DNA of 64,000 nucleotides, from positions 248,001 through 312,000 of the forward strand of contig JAJYUT010000003.1 of the NCBI GenBank assembly GCA_021792365.1, written 5' to 3'. Shown here one piece after another: positions 59,887-64,000 of the stretch (positions within the stretch are counted from its first letter, which is position 1; every line of letters starts with the position of its first letter). The notes under the pieces are model-generated. The model saw nothing but the letters and a program-made list of their open reading frames with translations. It had not been told where the DNA came from and made no database searches. The position numbers and the translations under genes are program-made. The stretch comes from Pseudomonadota bacterium. GTDB lineage: Bacteria; Pseudomonadota; Alphaproteobacteria; Dongiales; Dongiaceae.

Positions 59887-62800
59887 ATGTCGCAGAGCAC
59901 GCTGATCCTCGGCCTGTCGCTGGCCTATCTCGGCCTGCTGTTCGTGGTCGCGCATTTCGGCGAGCGGCGGGCGGCCAACTGGTCGCGCAGCCGCGCCGGG
60001 CCGATCATCTATGCGCTCTCCCTCGCCATCTATTGCACCTCCTGGACCTTCTACGGCGCGGTCGGGCGCGCGGCGACGGTCGGGCTCGATTTCGCGCTGA
60101 TCTATGTCGGGCCGGCCCTGGTCATGCTGCTCGGCTGGCCGGTCCTCGCCAAGATCGTCCGCCTCGCCAAGCGCCACAACGTCACCTCGATCGCCGACTT
60201 CCTGGCGGCGCGCTACGGCAAGAGCCGCGCGGTGGCGGTGATCGTCACCTTGATCGCGACGGTCGGCGTGGTGCCCTATATCGCACTGCAATTGCAGGCG
60301 GTCTCCACCACCTTCGCCGCCCTTGCCGGGCCCATCACCATCTCGCCCACCGGCCAGCCGGTTTGGTACGACACCGCCTTCATCGTCGCGCTGCTGATGG
60401 CGATCTTCACCATCCTGTTCGGCGTCCGCCACGTGCAGGCGAGCGAGCAGCATCGCGGCATGATGCTGGCGATCGCCTTCGAATCGATCGTGAAGCTGGC
60501 CGCGCTGCTCGCGGTCGGGCCGTTCGTGGTGTGGGGCCTGTTCGACGGGCCCGCCGATCTGGCCGCCGCGGTCGATCGCGCCGTGCACAATCCGGCGCTC
60601 ACGGCACTGGCCGTCGACGGCAATTGGCTGGCGATCACGCTGCTCTCGGGGCTCGCCTTCCTGTGCCTGCCGCGCCAGTTCCACGTCGCGGTGGTGGAGC
60701 ACGACCACCCGCAGAGCCTGAACCGCGCGCGCTGGCTGTTCCCGCTCTACATGCTGCTGATCAACCTGTTCGTCGTGCCGATCGCCCTTGCCGGCCTGGC
60801 GCTGCTCGGGCCGGGGCACAATCCGGACCTGTTCGTGCTCTCCCTGCCGCTGCTGGGCGGCAGCAATTGGCTGTCCATCTTCGTGTTCATCGGCGGCCTG
60901 TCGGCGGCGACCTCCATGGTGGCGGTCGCGTGCATGGCGCTGTCCGGCATGGTCGGCAACGAACTCGTCATGCCGCTGCTCCTGCGGCGCAACGAGGAGA
61001 TGAAGGGCAATATCGGCCGGCGCGCCTTGCTGGTGCGGCGGCTCTCGGTGGTCGCCACCCTGCTAGCCGCCTATGCCTATCACCGCACCATCGCCGGCCT
61101 GCTGCCGCTTGCCACCATCGGCATGGTGTCGTTCTGCGCGGTCGCCAATTTCGCGCCGGCCCTGGTGCTCGGCCTTTATTGGCGGCGCATGCATCGCTAT
61201 GGCGTGATCGCGGGCCTCGCCGGCGGGTTCTTCGTGTGGTTCGCCGCCGTCCTGTGGCCGACCCTGGAGCACGGCGCGGCGCTGCTGGTCCTGCCGGAAC
61301 TGGGGCCGCTCGCCTGGTTCGACCCCATGCCGCGCGGATTCCTCGTGGGGCTCACGGTCAATGTCGCGCTGCTGATCGGCGTCTCCCTGCTGACCCCGGC
61401 ACAGGGCCGCGACCAGCGCCAGGCCGCCGCCTTTGTCGGCGATACCGAGCCCGACGCGCCGAGCGACGAGCCGCGCGAGCAGGCGCGCGACCTCGCGCAA
61501 CTGCAAGAGCTCGCCGCCCGCTTCATCGGCGAGGAGCGCGCGGCGGAAGCCTTCGCGGGGGTGACGGTCTCCGGCCCGGCGGCCTACGAATTCGTGGAAC
61601 GGCTGCTGTCCGGCACGATCGGCGCCGCCTCCGCGCGCGTCGTGGTGGGGACCGCACGCCGGCGCGCGCTGTGGATGCCGGGATCCGTGCGCGAGGTGCT
61701 GCACGACGCGACCGCCGCCATCCGCTACAACGCCGACCTCCTGCGCAAGACCCTGGACCACGTCGGCCTCGGCATCGCGGTGTTCGACGCCGAGGGCAAG
61801 CTGGAGATCTGGAACGAGCGCTTCGCAACCCTGATCGGTGTCCCCCGCGACCTGCTCGCGACCGGCATTCCCGCCGCCCAGCTTTCCGACCAGGCACCGA
61901 TCCTGGCGGAGCTGACCGCCTGGAACGCACCGCCGATGCGCGAGCTGCGCCTGCCCGACGGCAGCTTTACCGACCTGCGCATCGATCCGCTGACCGGCGG
62001 GGGCATCGTGGTGACCGCCAGCGACGTGACGGAACGCGTGCGCGCCGCCGCGGCCTTGCGCGACAGCGAGCGGCGCATCCGCATCGTCACCGACAACGTT
62101 CCGGTCCTCATCGCCTATGTCGACCGGGATCAGCACTATCGCTTCACCAACCGCGCCTATCAGGCAACCATGCGCAGCGCGGCCGCCGATACGGAGGGCC
62201 GCCACATCCGCGAGATCCTGGGTGAGGCGCGCTATCATCGCCTGCTGCCCTATGTCGAGGCGGTGCTGGCCGGTACGCCGCAACATTTCGAGATCGAGTT
62301 CCCGACCAACGATGCGCAGATCGAGGTGGCGAGCGGCACCTACCTGCCGCATTTCGGCGCCGAGGGCCAGGTGGTCGGCTTCTTCCTGCTCTATGTCGAC
62401 ATCACCGAGCGGCGCCGGGCCGAGGCCGCCCTGCGCATCGCCAATGAGTCGCTCGAGCGGCGGGTGGCGCAGCGCACCGCGGAGCTGGAAGCGGCGCGCG
62501 CCAAGGCGGAGGAAGCCAATATCGACAAGACCCGCTTCATCGCGGCCGCCAGCCACGACCTGCTGCAACCGCTCCACGCCGCACGCCTGTTCGTCGCGGC
62601 GATGGCGGAGCGCCACCCGCGCGACGAACTGGTGGAAAAGATCGACCACGGCCTGGGCGCGGTCGAATCGCTGCTCGATGCGCTGCTCGACATCGCCAAG
62701 CTCGATGCCGGAGCCGTCAAGCCCGAGGTGCGCGCCGTCCCGGTCGGGCCGCTGCTCGATTCGCTGGTCGCCTCCTTCGCGCCGATCGCGGACAAGCAAG

Positions 62801-63627
62801 GGGTGGAGCTGCGCTGCGTTCCCACCACCGCCGTCACCAAGAGCGACCCCGCCCTGCTGCGCCGCGTGCTGCAGAACCTCCTGTCCAACGCCATCCGCTA
62901 CAGCCACCAGCCGGGCCGGCCCGCGCGCGTGCTGCTGGGCTGCCGGCGCGCCGGCGCGGAGCTGACGATCACGGTGGCCGATAACGGCCCCGGCATCGCG
63001 CCGGAGCAGCAGCAACTGGTGTTCCAGGAATTCACCCGCCTGCGCGCCGCCACGCGCGACGGCCAGCGCGGCCTCGGCCTCGGCCTTGCCATCGTCGACC
63101 GCATCGCGCGCGTCCTCGGCCACCGCATCCGGTTGCGCTCGCGGCTCGGCAAGGGCTCCGCCTTTTCAATCACGGTGCCATTGGCGCCGGTCTCGGAAGT
63201 CCGCGCGCCGGCTGCCGCGCCGGCCGCGGCGCGCTCCCGCCGCTTTGCCCATGCGCCGCTGGTGCTCTGCATCGACAACGAGCCTCAGGTGCGCGAAGGC
63301 ATGGCGGCCCTGCTCGGCTCCTGGGGGTGCGACACCGTGGTGGGGGAAAGCGCCGACGAGGCACTGGGCCCGATCGAGGCGGCGGGCCGCATTCCCGATC
63401 TGCTGCTTATCGACCTCCATCTCGGGAACGGCGAGAACGGCTTTGCGATCATCGCGCGCCTGCGCGAGCGGTGGGGTCCGGACCTGCCCGCCGCGCTGAT
63501 CACCGCGACCCGCGACCCCGCCGTGGTCACGATCGCCCGCAGCCAGCGGGTCGACGTCCTGCTGAAGCCGGTGAAACCGGCGCAATTGCGCGCCCTCATC
63601 GCGCAGCGCGCGGCGAGCGCGGAATAG
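59887..63627 (+). CDS. CrbS/MxtR-type hybrid sensor kinase with sodium/solute-symporter-like domain
   Basis: A 1246-aa membrane sensor. Residues 1 to about 500 hold some 13 hydrophobic helices of the SSS transporter type (YALSLAIYCTSWTFYGAVGRAA). Two PAS-like regions follow (TLDHVGLGIAVFDAEG and RIVTDNVPVLIAYVDRD), then a coiled coil, a histidine kinase core (H-box FIAAASHDLLQPLHAARLF, N-box NLLSNAIRYS, G-boxes DNGPGIAPE and GLGLGLAIV) and a C-terminal receiver (LVLCIDNEPQV, phospho-Asp in LLLIDLHLG, Lys in LLKPVKPAQL). CrbS-CrbR pairs control acetate use. A LuxR-type regulator lies convergent downstream, fitting that role. Confidence 0.93.
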   Translation: MSQSTLILGLSLAYLGLLFVVAHFGERRAANWSRSRAGPIIYALSLAIYCTSWTFYGAVGRAATVGLDFALIYVGPALVMLLGWPVLAKIVRLAKRHNVTSIADFLAARYGKSRAVAVIVTLIATVGVVPYIALQLQAVSTTFAALAGPITISPTGQPVWYDTAFIVALLMAIFTILFGVRHVQASEQHRGMMLAIAFESIVKLAALLAVGPFVVWGLFDGPADLAAAVDRAVHNPALTALAVDGNWLAITLLSGLAFLCLPRQFHVAVVEHDHPQSLNRARWLFPLYMLLINLFVVPIALAGLALLGPGHNPDLFVLSLPLLGGSNWLSIFVFIGGLSAATSMVAVACMALSGMVGNELVMPLLLRRNEEMKGNIGRRALLVRRLSVVATLLAAYAYHRTIAGLLPLATIGMVSFCAVANFAPALVLGLYWRRMHRYGVIAGLAGGFFVWFAAVLWPTLEHGAALLVLPELGPLAWFDPMPRGFLVGLTVNVALLIGVSLLTPAQGRDQRQAAAFVGDTEPDAPSDEPREQARDLAQLQELAARFIGEERAAEAFAGVTVSGPAAYEFVERLLSGTIGAASARVVVGTARRRALWMPGSVREVLHDATAAIRYNADLLRKTLDHVGLGIAVFDAEGKLEIWNERFATLIGVPRDLLATGIPAAQLSDQAPILAELTAWNAPPMRELRLPDGSFTDLRIDPLTGGGIVVTASDVTERVRAAAALRDSERRIRIVTDNVPVLIAYVDRDQHYRFTNRAYQATMRSAAADTEGRHIREILGEARYHRLLPYVEAVLAGTPQHFEIEFPTNDAQIEVASGTYLPHFGAEGQVVGFFLLYVDITERRRAEAALRIANESLERRVAQRTAELEAARAKAEEANIDKTRFIAAASHDLLQPLHAARLFVAAMAERHPRDELVEKIDHGLGAVESLLDALLDIAKLDAGAVKPEVRAVPVGPLLDSLVASFAPIADKQGVELRCVPTTAVTKSDPALLRRVLQNLLSNAIRYSHQPGRPARVLLGCRRAGAELTITVADNGPGIAPEQQQLVFQEFTRLRAATRDGQRGLGLGLAIVDRIARVLGHRIRLRSRLGKGSAFSITVPLAPVSEVRAPAAAPAAARSRRFAHAPLVLCIDNEPQVREGMAALLGSWGCDTVVGESADEALGPIEAAGRIPDLLLIDLHLGNGENGFAIIARLRERWGPDLPAALITATRDPAVVTIARSQRVDVLLKPVKPAQLRALIAQRAASAE

Positions 63628-63643
63628 TAGGCCGCTTCTCAAC

Positions 63644-63764
63644 TGTCATCCCGGCCTTGAGCCGGGATCCATTCATCATTGCCAGGGCGGTCGTTGGAGA
63701 GCGTGACGGTGGACGCGCGCTTGTCGCGTCGGCACGATGGACCCCGGCTCAAGGCCGGGGTGAC
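63644..63764. repeat. REP-like inverted repeat between convergent genes
   Basis: Two arms of about 28 bases, TGTCATCCCGGCCTTGAGCC... and its near-complement ...GGCTCAAGGCCGGGGTGACG, enclose a 65-base spacer. Each arm also holds its own short dyad (CCCGGC...GCCGGG). Such elements occur in many alphaproteobacterial genomes. Here it fills the gap between the sensor kinase and the convergent response-regulator gene and may help end transcription on both strands. Confidence 0.75.
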
Positions 63765-63795
63765 GGCAGAGAAGGCGGCCCAATCGTGCGCCGCA

Positions 63796-64000
63796 CTAAG
63801 CCTCGTCCGCCACCGGGATCGCTAGCGGCGCCGCCGGCTCCAGCGCCAGGCGCTGCGCCAGCACGATGGCCTGGGTGCGCGAATGCACGCCCATCTTGCG
63901 GAGGATCTCGGTGACATGCGCCTTCACCGTCGCCTCGCCGATCTGCATGTCATAGGCGATGATCTTGTTGGGCTTGCCCTCCGCCATCAGCGCGAACACC
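63796..64000 (-). CDS. LuxR-type response regulator (CrbR-like), N-terminus beyond window
   Basis: The visible 67 residues are the C-terminal LuxR HTH: VFALMAEGKPNKIIAYDMQIGEATVKAHVTEILRKMGVHSRTQAI, then a short tail. The N-terminal receiver lies beyond the window edge. It is convergent with the CrbS-type kinase and is its probable partner. The tracked internal start at 63999 reflects the edge only. Confidence 0.85.
   Translation of the reverse strand, partial: VFALMAEGKPNKIIAYDMQIGEATVKAHVTEILRKMGVHSRTQAIVLAQRLALEPAAPLAIPVADEA

Noticed and set aside
61063-63123. 686-aa antisense ORF over the sensor kinase
   Set aside because: No motifs; all kinase and receiver motifs lie in the plus-strand frame.

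Overview
The window is high-GC, densely coded DNA from an alphaproteobacterium, most likely Rhodospirillales-like. This rests on the rpoD, dnaG, yqeY, carAB, greA and trxB proteins and on the style of the regulators; the order-level placement is inference. No phage, insertion sequence or CRISPR array was found.

Layout. 1-1600: a PAS/GAF sensor protein cut by the window edge, then decayed DNA with a frameshifted DUF899 remnant. 1595-13224: a complete-looking uptake and catabolic locus built on two divergent units. The minus unit holds a DAO-type FAD oxidase, an RpiR regulator, a glutamine-synthetase-like ligase, a FluG-type amidohydrolase and a class III aminotransferase. The plus unit is a branched-chain-amino-acid-type ABC transporter (with a permease-ATPase fusion) followed by an N-formylglutamate-amidohydrolase-like protein. 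The enzyme set resembles gamma-glutamylation routes for amine breakdown. 13574-28304: a second catabolic island with a peptide-type ABC importer, two GMC oxidoreductases, a class C serine hydrolase, two SDRs, a BetI-like TetR, a Baeyer-Villiger-type monooxygenase, a PhnZ-like HD protein, a cupin and a LysR regulator. An identical 25-bp near-palindrome lies in front of the transporter unit and between the TetR and monooxygenase genes, so these units look like one regulon.

29781-44742: core chromosome, with a tRNA carrying a CAT anticodon, rpoD, dnaG, yqeY, carA, carB, greA, a GT61-like glycosyltransferase, a LysE exporter, an Lrp regulator, trxB, a LysR regulator and a small membrane protein. 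Between about 44990 and 45182 lies a protein-free run of consecutive stem-loops ending in a strong intrinsic terminator, a good candidate for an unannotated small RNA.

45186-57908: a small hypothetical gene, msrP, dps, an aspartate aminotransferase, a DMT exporter divergent from a MocR-type regulator, a beta-ureidopropionase-like amidase, an AAA ATPase, an adenylate cyclase, a HAD hydrolase, two small ORFs and uvrB with an SOS-box-like site. 57975-59796: an AT-richer, frameshifted OLD-family nuclease that looks horizontally acquired. 59887-64000: a CrbS-type sensor kinase with a transporter-like domain, convergent with a LuxR-type response regulator cut by the edge; a REP-like inverted repeat separates them.
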